From the NCBI RefSeq assembly GCF_016808095.1, contig NC_068977.1:25693364-25757363 (forward strand): 64,000 nt of DNA, written 5' to 3'. Of the stretch, positions 1 to 10,893 are shown in pieces. Source of the DNA: Vigna angularis (taxonomy: Eukaryota; Streptophyta; Magnoliopsida; Fabales; Fabaceae). The notes under the pieces are model-generated. The model was given only the letters and a program-made list of their open reading frames with translations, did not search any database and was not told the origin of the DNA. The translations under genes and the position numbers were made by a program. The stretch's first letter is position 1. The number at the start of each line of letters is the position of its first letter.

Positions 1-53
1 ATCAATATTATGCTAATAATTATAAACAATAATTAAAATAGTATATTAATATA

Positions 54-467
54 ATTTGCTGCGTCAGTTGCTTTTAAAGAGGAAAATATGATTTTAAAAA
101 TGGACAATTTTTCTGACACTAATTATAATTAATGTCTTGAATATTATTTGATTTCTTTTTTTGGAACCAAGACCATTTCTTTTCCTATTTTGTCAATTAT
201 CAATTAATTCACATTTAAGGCAAGATTACCATAATATTACAATGTGTGTATATAAATATGATTTGCTGCGTCAGTTGCTTTTAAAGAGGAAAATATGATT
301 TTAAAAATGGACAATTTTTCTGACAGTAATTATAATTAATGTCTTGAATATTATTTGATTTCTTTTTTTGGAACCAAGACCATTTCTTTTCCTATTTTGT
401 CAATTATCAATTAATTCACATTTAAGGCAAGATTACCATAATATTACAATGTGTGTATATAAATATG
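54..467. repeat. 207-bp tandem duplication, two copies
   Basis: The block starting TTTGCTGCGTCAG (about 55) recurs 207 bp later (about 262) and runs to the TATAAATATG near 470. The only difference seen by eye is CACT versus CAGT in the middle of the unit (near 117 and 324). No reading frame is conserved across it. It looks like a recent segmental tandem duplication of AT-rich intergenic DNA. Confidence 0.9.
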
Positions 468-839
468 CACCATGTGATAGAAAAAAGGAATGAAAAAGAG
501 AAGGAAAAACAGGCAGAAATAATAAGAGAGAAAGAAGGTATAGAGAAAAATAGGTTCTCACCCATAAGGGTTTTGTCAACGGCAATCACCAAGGAAAAAA
601 TAGAAGAGTATTGAAAGCTAAAAAGGTATGTCACCTCTACACCATTCTTTTTCTCTTTTTATTGTACTTTGAAGTTTTTCCTAAAAGGTATTATTTTTCC
701 TACACACAAATAATGTTTTTTTTAAAATCATTCTTATTTATAAGTACGTGTCGACCTATAGTCGTTTCTTTCTTTTTCCCACCATTCTTAAATAAAAAAA
801 ATACAAGATCTTTAAAACCAAAAAATTGTCAATCTTGTT
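468..839. other. AT-rich intergenic DNA, no gene seen
   Basis: Short open frames exist on both strands but are low-complexity Phe/Ser/Leu-rich translations without recognisable domains. Nothing functional is seen here. Confidence 0.6.
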
Positions 840-1366
840 GAACCAAATCTTTTTCGGGTTCACTTTTCAAAAATCTAAATCAATCTATAATAATTTTTAA
901 CAAACTCACAAACCCTTTTTCTAGATAAAGAACTACGTGATCCCTGATTTTCCATTATAAATGGATGTACGTAGGACCAAGGTCAATCCTTGTCGGGTTC
1001 ATAAAAGAAAAAATATTTTTTGTTTCTTAATAGTTTCTTTATTTTTATTTTTTATTTTTATTTATTTATTTATTTATATTTTTAGGGAAAATTAAACATT
1101 TTCAAAAACCACGTCAACTTTATACATTTAATTAGAAGTATTGCCTTTGGGCAGGCGCGGTAGGGTGCTAATACCTTCCTTACGCGTAATCGATTCCCGA
1201 ACCTGAAAATCTGTTTTTCGTAGACCATGTCTTATTTTATGGTTTTCCATAGTTTTTCCAGAATAAATTATGGTGGCGACTCCCAAAATATTTTTCTCAA
1301 ACCCGTTTGTTTTTCGGCTCACCGTCTCATCGCGATCCTGGTTCCGGCACTTAAAACATTTCATTC
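840..1366 (+). mobile_element. Ogre/Tat-type LTR 3' end with primer-binding-site motif (fragment)
   Basis: The stretch holds AACTACGTGATCCCTGAT, TACGTAGGACCAAGG and CCTTGTCGGGTTC, then GGTAGGGTGCTAATACC, and then TGGTGGCGACTCCC at 1271-1284. These short blocks are the conserved words I know from the end of Ogre/Tat Ty3 LTRs and their TGGCGACTCC primer-binding site. An open frame on the opposite strand here is incidental. The piece ends abruptly near 1370, where a different LTR begins. Confidence 0.45.
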
Positions 1367-1379
1367 AACTCATAAATTT

Positions 1380-2125
1380 TTCACAAGGTAAAATACATGG
1401 ATTAGCTCCCTTTACCTCTTAAAGATTTTAACTTCTTCTTCGAAGAGAGTAACTCGTCCCTTCCTTAGTAGACCAAGCAAGCTCCAACACCTCTGCACAC
1501 TTAGAGTTTCGTTCTCCTCACACCAAAAAGCTCTCTCCTCTCTCCGAAATTCTAAATCTAATTTGGAATTAAAAGAATATGGTCGAAGACAAGCAAGGAC
1601 CCAAGCTCTTGTAATTTAGCAATAAAGGATCAACATCTGGCCATCCTAATCCATTTTCCAGCCCAAAATCCGGAAAGAATGGTTTATGGGAAGATTCCCC
1701 ACCTTTCCACGCTCAGAAAACGTGTTTCAGGCTGTTATGTTTCCATATTTGACGTAGTTAATCGATTAACTCAAGTGTTAATCGATTAACTCGAGCTCCG
1801 AGGCTAAAAACACGAATTATCTCTGTGTTAATCGATTAACTATAGCAGTTAATCGATTAACTAGCGGAAAACTCAAAATAACGTTTTTCGTAACTTGTTT
1901 GATTTGGTTGACGCCCTTCCCAAAGTCGAAAATACGCGTATGAGTACTCGAATCGAAGCTCTTCGAGTCTACTTTCTAATGGAAAAAGAATCAACGTAAA
2001 ATTTAATTGTACAAGAAGTTATAAGTAAAATAGTAAACCATGTCAAATTTTGACAGCATTCTATTTTGCATTATAACTTGAACTTTTTACAACTTGGTAA
2101 ATTTTGAGTTTCCAAGGGTCTTACA
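1380..2125 (-). repeat. Element A 3' LTR (truncated)
   Basis: The LTR ends at 2125, next to the polypurine tract; on the minus strand it begins TGTAAGACCC. It shares an extended stretch with the element B LTR (12780-13381), including the TTAGCTCCC...ACCTC/GTCTTAAAGA block. Four copies of the palindrome GTTAATCGATTAAC lie at about 1757-1862. The left part is missing because an Ogre-type sequence takes over near 1370. Confidence 0.75.
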
Positions 2126-2141
2126 TTCTCCCCTCCTTTAA
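2126..2141 (-). other. Element A polypurine tract
   Basis: On the minus strand a purine run (AAAGGAGGGGAGAA) directly precedes the LTR start TGTAAGACCC. This is the expected site of plus-strand DNA priming for a Ty3 element. Confidence 0.75.
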
Positions 2142-2749
2142 AAATTTTCGTCCTCGAAAATTTTACCTAACAACCAAACAAATGAGGGTAACACTCCTTC
2201 ATTTCTTCTTCTAACTCCCAAGTCATCTCTTGAATCTTCTCATTCCACAAAACTTTCACTGTATGAATATCCTTCCCTCTTAGCTGCTTCGACTGAACAT
2301 CGAGTATTCACACGGGTTTCGTATCCAATGACAAGTCTTCTCTTATCTGAACGTCATCCAATTCGTGCACATGATCAGGGTTTGACACATACTTCCTCAA
2401 CTGAGAAACGTGAAATACATTGTGTAAATTTGTCAATTGAGGAGGTAGTGTGATTTCATATGCTACCAGTCCTATCCTTTTGATAATCTAAAATGGTCCG
2501 AGAAACTTCGAAGATAACTTCTTTGACTTGATGGCTCTTCCAACTCCTGTTATCTGAGAGACTCATAGAAATACATGATCTCCCACCTCGAACTCAAGAG
2601 GTCTCCGCCTTTTGTCTGCATAAGACTTCTGCCTACTCTGTGTCGCACGCATCCTCTCTTGTACTAGCTTAACCTTCTCGGTTGTCTTTTGTAAAAACTT
2701 TGGACCCACTGATATTACTTCCCCATCTTGAAACCAACACAAAGGCGTC
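2142..2749 (-). pseudogene. Element A integrase C-terminal part
   Basis: Read on the minus strand, this is the C-terminal third of a Ty3 integrase. It has a TPLCWFQDGE-type segment, a stretch resembling QKTTEKV..IQERMRATQS, the FEVGDHVFLRV-type GPY/F region and a final VLWNEK-type chromodomain-like tail. The frame is interrupted by stops. The solo LTR 2750-4093 separates it from the catalytic core: the coding sequence breaks at GCGTC (2745-2749) and resumes after the same five bases at 4094-4098. The match to the element B copy (13398-14077) supports the assignment. Non-functional. Confidence 0.75.
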
Positions 2750-4093
2750 TAATAATAGCATATTTTACCATGATTTCAGTGTCGAATTGAGAGAAAATAT
2801 CAACTCTTTCTTAGCCTTTTGCCTTGTAAATCCTAGTTTTCATCTAGTTTCTTAAGTGGTTGCATCTTAAATTTTAATGATTCAATTTCATCACTAATTC
2901 CCATTGTTTAGTATGTTTTGGTCATTTACATCCAAGCTTGTATGCCAAACTGAAGAACTAAAGAACCATATAAGCAAGAATGAAGGTAAAAGAGGAAGTT
3001 TTGAGACCAAAGATAAATGCTGAAGCTGGGGTGCGGCTGGTGTGCAGCTGAGCCCCATTCGTCCAGACTTGTTGTAGCTGAGGTGCAGCTGGCGTGCAGC
3101 TGAGCGCTAGCTCTCTGGAATGCTATCGCTATGGTGCAATTGGCGTGCAACTGAGCGCCAGCTCTCTGGAATGCTGTCGCTGAGGTGTAGTTGAGCGGTG
3201 GCGACGCTGATGTGGCAAATTTGGTCTATTTAGGGTTCAAACTCGAAGGGATTTGGATCTTTTGCTGCCCAAACACGATTTCTCTCATTTGGAGTTCTTG
3301 GAGGCGAGCTAGGAGCTGTGGGAACAGTCCTTCTTCACCCTTGGGTCTTCTTCCTTCTTCCATTTCCACCATTGTTGTAAGCTTGAGCTTTCCATTCATG
3401 GAGGGCTAGTTTCATTGTTGTTGGGGGATTGATGTAGCCACTAAAATCTTATGTAAACTACTATGTTTTGAATGAATATATGTCTCTTTCATTGATTGTT
3501 AGTGTTTAATTCCTTTTCTTAATGCTTGTTGTGAAGTTGCTACCCATGACATGATTTTAGGGTTTGCTTGATATTGGGAAATGTTGAGTAAATCTGGACT
3601 TGGATTAAACACCTAAAGGAAATAGTATCTAGGGATAGAACTAGGACCTTTGGTTGTCTTAGATCTTAATTCTTAATGCGGAAATAATTGTTAGGTCTTC
3701 CAAGGGATTGAAGCCTAATAAGGAAGTCTAGGCTCTCTCTACCAACGGATTGGGTTTGAGTAATTTAGTAGATTGACATTGGTATATTAATGAAGAGGAA
3801 GTGATTTTCTATACATAAGAGTGAAGTAGGTGAAACCATACCCTCAACAATACCATTCCATATCATTTCTAATCTTTCCATTTCGAAGTGTTTGAGTATC
3901 TAAGATCACTTTTATCATTTATGTTTCATGTTTACTTTAATTGCACTAAAACCCAAATTATGAAGCCTTCTTTAGTCTAAGTTAGTTGGAAATTATACGA
4001 TTGTTTGGTGAGACAAGTCTCTTGGGAAACGATATTCGGTTTTACTGGTTTTATTAATTGAAACGATTTGGTATACTTGCCAAAGTCTCAACA
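2750..4093 (+). mobile_element. Solo LTR of an Athila/Tat-like element in integrase of element A
   Basis: Direct repeats GCGTC (2745-2749 and 4094-4098) flank a 1344-bp insert ending ...TCTCAACA. The left end reads TAATAATAG, presumably a mutated TGATAATGG, the start seen in related LTRs here. The family match comes from collinear words also in the LTRs of element C: GTTGGGGGATTGATGTAG near 3419, and the terminal GGGAAACGATATTCGG with GAAACGATTTGG. A 51-bp tandem repeat occupies 3077-3200. No internal region remains, so it formed by LTR-LTR recombination. Removing it and one GCGTC rejoins the integrase at YGRRYRT. Confidence 0.9.
3077..3200. repeat. 51-bp tandem repeat inside the solo LTR
   Basis: The words GGTGCAGCTGGCGTGCAGC and CTCTCTGGAATGCT recur at a 51-bp spacing (for example 3111 and 3162), giving about two and a half units. 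The units contain GCTGAGCG, related to the GCTGAGCGG words in the LTRs of elements C and D. Confidence 0.75.
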
Positions 4094-6640
4094 GCGTCCT
4101 ATACCTTCTCCCATAAAGAGCTTCATACGATGTCATTCCAATGCATGCGTGAAAGTTGTTATTATAACTGAACTCCACCAAAGGTAACACTTCACTCCAA
4201 CCTCCTAAGTGATTCAGCACACATTCTATCAGCAAATCTTCTAATGATTGTATAGTCCTTTCAGACTGTCCATCCGTTTGGGGATGATAAGTTGAACTCA
4301 TCCTTAACTCTGTGCCCAAAGCTTCTTGCATCTTCTTCCAAAACCTTGATGTGAATCTTGGATCATGATATGAAATAATGCTCTTGGGCACTCCATGCAA
4401 CCATACTATTTCCTTAATGTAAAATTCTGCTAGCTTATCCAATGACATCTTTTGGTTGATGGGTAAGAAATGGGCACACTTTGTCAACCTGTCCACAATC
4501 ACCCATATTGAATCATGACCTCTCGAGGACCTTGGTAAATGAGTCACAAAGTCCCTTGATATGTCATCCCACTTCCACTGGGGATTTTCCAACTGTTGTA
4601 GCATTCCTCTTGGTCTTTGATGCTCAATCTTAGCCTTCAGACAAGTTACACAAGAGGAGACAAACTCCGCCACATCCTTCTTCAAGAATCTTTCTTATCA
4701 ATTCTGACTTCGCTGGAATACACACCCTGTTTTTGAACTGCAAAACTCCGTCAGCTCCTAGACTAACATCCTTAGTCTGCTCTGTCCCTAACAACTCCAC
4801 CGTCTGTCGTAAACTTGTGTCTTCTTTTTGTTCTGCTTTAATCTTCTCCAAGAAGTCATTTGTGATCTTCAAATGACTACACCATATATGATCTTGGTTT
4901 AATTGTAAACCCAAGTTCATATCTCTAAACCTTTCGATTAGCTCTAGTTCCATTACCATCATAGCTGACATTTGTATCCGCTTCCTGCTCAAACCATCTG
5001 CAAAAACATTTTCCTTTCCTGGATGGTACTGTAAATCAAAGTCGAAGTCCTTCAAGTATTCCATCCATCTTCTCTGCCTCATATTTAACTCCTTCTGATA
5101 GAAAAGATACTTCAAGCTCTTATGATCACTAAAGACCTGAAAACGTGATCCATATAGATAATGTCTCCAAGTCTTTAGAGTGAAAACAACAACGGCTAAC
5201 TCGAGGTCATGTGTTGGGTAATTCCTTTCATGTACCTTCAATTGCCTCGATGCTTGGGCCACTGGTCTCTTCTCTTGCATTAACACACACCCGAGTCCTT
5301 AGGGTGATGCATCGCAAAACACTTCAAAAACCTTCGAAGTATCTGGGATCATTAGCACTGGAGCACTTGTCATCCTTCTCTTCATCTCTTCAAAGCTTGC
5401 TTCACACTTGTCCGTCCAAGAGAAAGATTGATCCTTCCGAGTCAACTGCATTAGTGGACCTACTATCCTTGTGAATCTTTGACAAATCTCCTGTAGTACC
5501 CGGCTAGGCCCACAAAACTCCTTACCTCGGATACTATTTTTGGACATTCCCACTTCAACACTGCTTCAACTTTGGCTGGACCCACGAAAATTCCTTGGAC
5601 ACAAATCACATGACCTAGAAATTGTACCTCCTCCAACCAAAACTTGCACTTGGATAATTTCCCAAACATCTAGTGCTCCCTGAGTGCTTCCAACACTATC
5701 CTCACATGTTCAGCATGCTCCTCCCGATCCTTAGAATAAATGAGAATATCCCCTTTGAACACAACAACAAATTTAACTAACCAAGGCCGGAAGATTCGAT
5801 TTATGTAATCCATGAATATTACAGGAGCATTGGTCACTCCGAACGGCATCACCACATACTCGTAGCCAGTGACCATAATGTGACCGAAAGGCTGTCTTCT
5901 ATCTGTCTTCAGGCTTCACTAGGATCTAATGGTACCTAGACCTTAAGTCGATCTTTGAAAACACGCCAGCTCCACGCAATTGATCCAACAAGTCTTCAAT
6001 CCTTGGTAATGGATACTTGTTCTTGATCGTCAGCTTGTTTAACTGCCGCTAGTCAATGTATAACCTGGAACTCGCATCCTTCTTCTTCACTAACAGGACT
6101 GGTGCTTCCCAAGGTGACGCACTTGGCCTGATGAATTTCTTTTTTAACAACTCTTCAATCTACTTCTTTAGTTCGGCCAATTCTGCCAGAGCCATCCTGT
6201 ACGGGGCCACAAACAATGGTCCAGCTCCTAGCACCACATCAATGAAGAACTCTACTACTCTGCTTGGTCTAACCTTGGTACTTCGTCCAGAAAGACATCC
6301 GTAAACTCCTCTACCATTGGGATTCTCATTGCTTTTTCTCCAGAACTCTTCTTCTTCTCCTGGGCCATCACTACAAAAGATGTGGCTCCATTACTGGCTT
6401 CCTTAGTTGTGATCAACTTCAAACCGTCAGAGTCCGAAAACACCAACTATTGTCATCCATAGTCGAGAAGAACGTGATTTGTAGTCAACTAATACACTTC
6501 TAGAATGAAATCTAAACCTTGGGATGGTAGAGGAATCAAGTTCACCTTGAACTTGCGTCCAGCCAAAAGATCGGGAATCCAACACAGACTAAACTGGTTG
6601 AGATCTTACCCGATATGTGTTGTAGAAAACACTAGTTTAC
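4094..6640 (-). pseudogene. Element A protease/RT/RNase H/integrase remnant
   Basis: Minus-strand frames give, in order, a protease/RT-linker remnant (6446-6255), RT with MPFGVTNAP and a degenerate active site ([11 protein letters not shown] instead of VVFIDDILIYS; 5876-5670), the RT thumb (5669-5463), a connection segment and RNase H start ending FCDASP (5553-5299), and RNase H with DHKSLKYLF and [15 protein letters not shown] plus the linker to integrase (5286-4680). The integrase core (4685-4094) carries CVTC, ISYHDPRFTS and DGQSERT. The frames are broken by shifts near 5290, 5480 and 5670 and by stops. The core ends at YGRRYRT, where the solo LTR is inserted. This is standard Ty3 domain order but cannot yield a polyprotein. 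Confidence 0.85.
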
Positions 6641-6855
6641 ACTAATTTCTTATAAGAAACTACACCAACAATTCCTTTGATTCTCTCAGTCACATTGTAA
6701 GAGTTGCAATCCTTAGTCCTTTGAGACATGATGCTCTTAACACGCATAATAATAATACAATCAATTTCATAGACAAACAAGAAAATCACAACAATGCATC
6801 ACAGGATTTCTCTGTCCCCAAACCCCAAAAATTTTATTTTCGAAAAAGAATCACC

Positions 6856-6867
6856 GCTTTGATACCA
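6856..6867 (-). other. Element A primer-binding site
   Basis: On the minus strand TGGTATCAAAGC lies four bases from the LTR end. It matches, with one change, the initiator-Met tRNA site TGGTATCAGAGC. Confidence 0.8.
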
Positions 6868-6871
6868 TAAG

Positions 6872-7261
6872 TGTAACACCCTGAAATTTGGCGCTACACT
6901 AACTCATTATCCGTAAAACGCATTCTTAAAATTTCAAAATTTTAAAACTTTGATATTAACAGAAAATAGTACATTAGTTATTACAAACCAATTATCCGAA
7001 AATAAAATGTTCAAATAGTCAGGATCAAGATAAAAATATTACAACATTAAAATTTGCAATCCTAAGTCCTCTATCCCATCTCTCTCTCTTCCGTTATGCA
7101 TGTTCAGAAGCATCAGCCATCACATCTGTAATCACATCTGCTCCCGTATAACATCACGCATTATACGATCATCGCATTCACATGCACAAACAAGCAAGGG
7201 TGAGCTAACGAAAATACGATAATCATACATTATAAATATATTCATATTATGAAATACACTG
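6872..7261 (-). repeat. Element A 5' LTR, fragment
   Basis: The fragment starts TGTAACACCCTG just outside the primer-binding site and contains the shared motif CTCCCGTATAACATC...GATCATCGCATTCACATGCA (7141-7195) and GGTGAGCTAAC. It stops at 7261, where the TGTCACACCCC end of the next LTR begins. The bases before the junction are CACTG, a possible target duplication whose partner is not in the window. Confidence 0.7.
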
Positions 7262-7748
7262 TGTCACACCCCGATATTTTATCCTGAGAGGGTGACACCG
7301 TTTCTCAAAACACTGCTTTTCCAAAAACATGCGGAAGCGTTTAATTCAATTTGTTTTTAAAACACAAACACGTCTGATACCTTGCATTAAACTCAGTATC
7401 CAAAATAACTTCAAAAAAAATAGTTTCATCCTCGAGTTACACTAATAATAAAATTACAGTCCAAATAACATTCGAAATTATTCAAAATACTCAAAATCCC
7501 CATTCAGGTTCCCCACTCGCAAATCCTCGCATTAAACTACTTCTTCTTCCTCTGTCACGTCATCTACTCCCGTATAACATCATGCGTTATACGATCATCG
7601 CATTCACATGCATCAACACAAACAACATGGTGAGCTAACTAAAACAAATATACAAACCATTTACAGTCCTTTAAGAATATAATTACAATATTTAATACAA
7701 TTAAACACACCACTGAACATAATATTACAGTATTACTGTTCGGTAAAG

Positions 7749-7910
7749 CTTACTTATCAAAGTGTCATAACGTTACCTCCTCCGACCTACTTACCAAAGT
7801 AGCATAAACCAATTTCTTCTGCCTACTTACCAAAGCAGCACAGCAAGACGACATTGTCTACTTACCAAAGCAACACAGCATAAGTACTCCGCCTACTTAC
7901 CAAAGTAGCG
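7749..7910. repeat. Array of CTACTTACCAAAGTAG hairpin repeats, left half
   Basis: Five copies of a degenerate word, consensus GCCTACTTACCAAAGTAGC, occur at irregular 30-40 bp spacing. The core CTACTT-ACCA-AAGTAG is a perfect 6-bp inverted repeat with a 4-base loop. The array lies in the element B LTR, just before the insertion point of the solo LTR. Confidence 0.85.
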
Positions 7911-7917
7911 CGGTTTA

Positions 7918-10858
7918 TGTAACACCCCTTCTCAGAGTGTCACAATATTTTTTTTTAACAAAGCATTGGTTCACATTTAAAGCCACAACATTTAGTATTA
8001 TTACACAATAATATCGTCAAAGTTCTTAAGAGTAATAAATATTGAAGTACAAACCAAATATTCAAACTCTTTAGAATTACAAACCACACATTTCATAATT
8101 TAAAATACATATTGTAAAATCCCATAGAGATTTTCTCATTGCATCCTTGCACTAAAATTCTTCAGCTTTACCTGAAACATCATCTACTCCCGTATAAGGA
8201 TTCGAGTTATACAATCATCGTAGACATATAAATAGGGTGAGCTAACCAATTACAGAGAGACATAAGTTATGAAGAAACTTATTTCCACAGTTCAAACATC
8301 AAATAGTAACATTAAATGTTATCTCCTCATATTGTATCGTATAAAAATAAATGGACATGAGTCTCACTTCGTTTTCCATTCGTCTCACATGGATATTAGA
8401 CTTATCGTCTTTTGTCCTTCACACACAGCTACTAGACACTGGTCCTTCACACACAGCTATTGGATCTATCTTTGTTCTATCCTACACATACATTTGATAA
8501 ATATATTTCAAAATCGGTCCCTCATATGGACTGCGGATAAGAGTCGTCCTCCACACGCAGCTTTGGACACATCTCCCTTATTCTTCAAGGTCTTACGAGT
8601 AAAAACTTTGGTGAGTAACATCCATTCACCAAGTACAATACTCAACACGAGTCAGAAATCTACGGCGAGACATCTGTATTCCCTCGAAAGAGGAAAATGA
8701 CAGGACTCGAATCTACCTATGGCCTTACTCAGGCAAAAAGGAAATTTCCTTTTAACTACCGAGAATAAGCATAAATCTTCCCCATACCAAACTAAATAAT
8801 TCCAAATGAGTTGATTCTTGTTTTTTTGGATTCTAGACTAAAATATCTTTCCTAGGACACCAAACTCGAAATTTTTGGAGTAAAACTCTTAAGATCAACA
8901 TTTTAATCACGTTTTTTCTATATTTTCAATTTTGACCTTTGTTAACTATTTTGTTAATAACACTCTCCACATAACTCCGAATGAGTTGATTCTTGTTTTG
9001 TTGGTTTCTAGACTCAGAAATCTTTCTTTGAACACTACACTCATGAGTTTTAGACCAACATGGTCAGCTGGAGTAGAAATTCGAAAATCAATGTCTTAAT
9101 CATGTTTTTCTGTATTTTCAGTTATGACCTTTGCTTAGTATTTTATTTGTAACTCTCTCTACAGAACTCCAAATGAGTTGATTATTATTTTTGTTGGATT
9201 CTAGACTCAAATATTTACTTGCATACCAGGCTCGTAATTTTTGGATTATGGGGTTAGCTCCAGTAAAATATTTAACATCAACATTTTAATCACGTTTTTC
9301 TGTAGTTTCAGCTATGACCTTGGCTGACAATTTTGGTAATAACTCTGTCTACATAACTCCAAATGACATGATTCTTTTTGGGTTGGAATCTAGACTGAAA
9401 GAACTTTCAGTGGACACCAAATTCATAATTTTTGAACCATTGTACTAACTGCAGTGAAATTTCAAAAATTGACGTTTCTCTAAGCTTCTAAGGTGAGTTT
9501 ACTTTCAATCTCTCTTTAGTTCAAGCTTTTAATTAATATTGGTTATGTGGTGTACGTTGTAGAATGAGTTAGCAACTCAATCCTATTTTACTAATTGAAT
9601 TAGTATTATTGTCTACCCTTAAGGACCCACATCTTTTGACAACCTACAAAATTTTCTACATTGAATGATAAGATTGGACATATGTTTGATTAAAAGGGAA
9701 TTAAAAATTCATTCCCATTCCTATCTTCTTCTTATTCACGTAATACTTAGCCATCCAAATTAAAGAAAGTCTACTTATTTTCCTATCAAGTGGCATAGGA
9801 GGCTAATTTAATCAAGAGACATAACCTATTGAAGAGAAGATGCACAATAATTACAAGAAAAACAATTTCATTCACTTTTATTTGGAGTCTACCGGGAGTG
9901 TCATAGCAACACCACCATTTCAGAGAGCAAAAGAAATTTGCAGCATACAACATATGAAGAAACAAAATCCCTTTCCTCTTTCACAATTTTATATCAACAA
10001 TACTTCTATCAAGCTATATCATTCAATCAACAAAATCTAGTTCATACTTTCAAAGTCAAGATGGGCATTTCAACCAAGTTCATGAGGTAAAACATAATTA
10101 CAGGTGAAGCAATTACAATATCATGCAAGTTCTACTCTAAGTAAAGAAAATGGTTTAGCTCCCCTACCTCTATTCCAGCAAAGATCTTGAAGTTTCTAGG
10201 TGTTCCAAGGTCTAAGGTTACTCCCTTTGTTCATTCAACCAAGAAGCTCTACACCTTACGCTCTCTCTTTTTTTTTTCTTAGTATTTTTGTTATGCTTTG
10301 AGTGAAGAGAAGGACATGCTTTTATGCTTGTCCTCAGCAACCTACGTCGGATGGTTTCAAAAAGAAGGAACCTATTAAAGTAGCTTCTTTGTAGCCTTGA
10401 AGAAAATTTGATAATGAAGCCAAGAAAATTTCAAATGCTACGGTGGAAAGTAGAAGACATGTGTATGTGGAGAATGAGAAAATGTTTTTCTTTAATAATG
10501 AAAATTGATAAGCTTGGATGTCTCGTGTATGAAGCTAAAAGAGTCAAGGTGCTATGGTGGAAAGCAATTAAATACTGTGTGTGGTGGAAAATAAACAAAG
10601 TTTCATGTCAAGGAGTAAGGAAAAGATAAACTTACGGTTCTTCATATTAATTAACTCCTTTTAAACAATATTCCATTGTGAAACCAAGAATATGTGCAGT
10701 CTCTAAATGGTTAAGTCTAGTTCCAAATAAAATCACATCTTAAGCACATAATGAACAGATACCATCATACCATAAGAAATTCTTACTAATTCAATTTTAC
10801 ATCACTTGCGAAACAAAATTACAATAAACAACTTATCATAAATAATATGGTTCTTACA
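7918..10858 (-). mobile_element. 2.94-kb solo LTR with 5-bp target duplication
   Basis: TGTAACACCCC (7918) to ...TTCTTACA (10858) is flanked by GTTTA on both sides (7913-7917 and 10859-10863). The termini have the same form as the LTRs of A and B, and the region carries a related CTCCCGTATAAGG...ATCATCG motif (8186-8222), so it is a chromovirus-type LTR on the minus strand. It holds no primer-binding site, polypurine tract or protein domain. Four diverged units of about 175-192 bp occupy 8801-9480. The 143-aa frame at 8269-8700 has no recognisable domain. Confidence 0.9.
8801..9480. repeat. Four diverged tandem units of about 175-192 bp
   Basis: Units start with TCCAAATGAGTTGATTCTTG or a close variant at 8801, 8976, 9168 and 9358. 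Each continues with a TTGG(A)TTCTAGACT word, and between units a TATGACCTTTGCT-type word. The same composite motif occurs in both orientations at 62380-63085. Confidence 0.8.
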
Positions 10859-10893
10859 GTTTATATCATTTTCTTCATCAATCCTACCTTCCT

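Larger units (their letters stand above)
1380..7261 (-). mobile_element. Element A: decayed Ty3/gypsy chromovirus-like retrotransposon
   Basis: On the minus strand the order is 5' LTR fragment (6872-7261), Met-type primer-binding site (6856-6867), remnants of protease, RT, RNase H and integrase (to 2142), polypurine tract (2126-2141) and 3' LTR (to 2125). The LTR termini read TGTAAGACCC and GGGTGTTACA. Domain order and the tail of the integrase point to a Tekay/Del-like chromovirus. Only about 250 bp separate the primer-binding site from the protease remnant, so gag is deleted. Frameshifts, stop codons and an inserted solo LTR (2750-4093) show an old, inactive copy. The 3' LTR is truncated on its left; the 5' LTR is broken at 7261, where element B begins. 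Confidence 0.8.

Noticed and set aside
1128..1364. 78-aa minus-strand frame as a gene
   Set aside because: Covers a conserved LTR/primer-binding-site region; common as a chance frame in such LTRs.
7257..7261. CACTG as the target duplication of element B
   Set aside because: The other end of element B is not in the window, so it cannot be verified.
8269..8700. 143-aa frame in the solo LTR
   Set aside because: No recognisable motif, inside a solo LTR, rich in His/Ser/Thr from the local composition.
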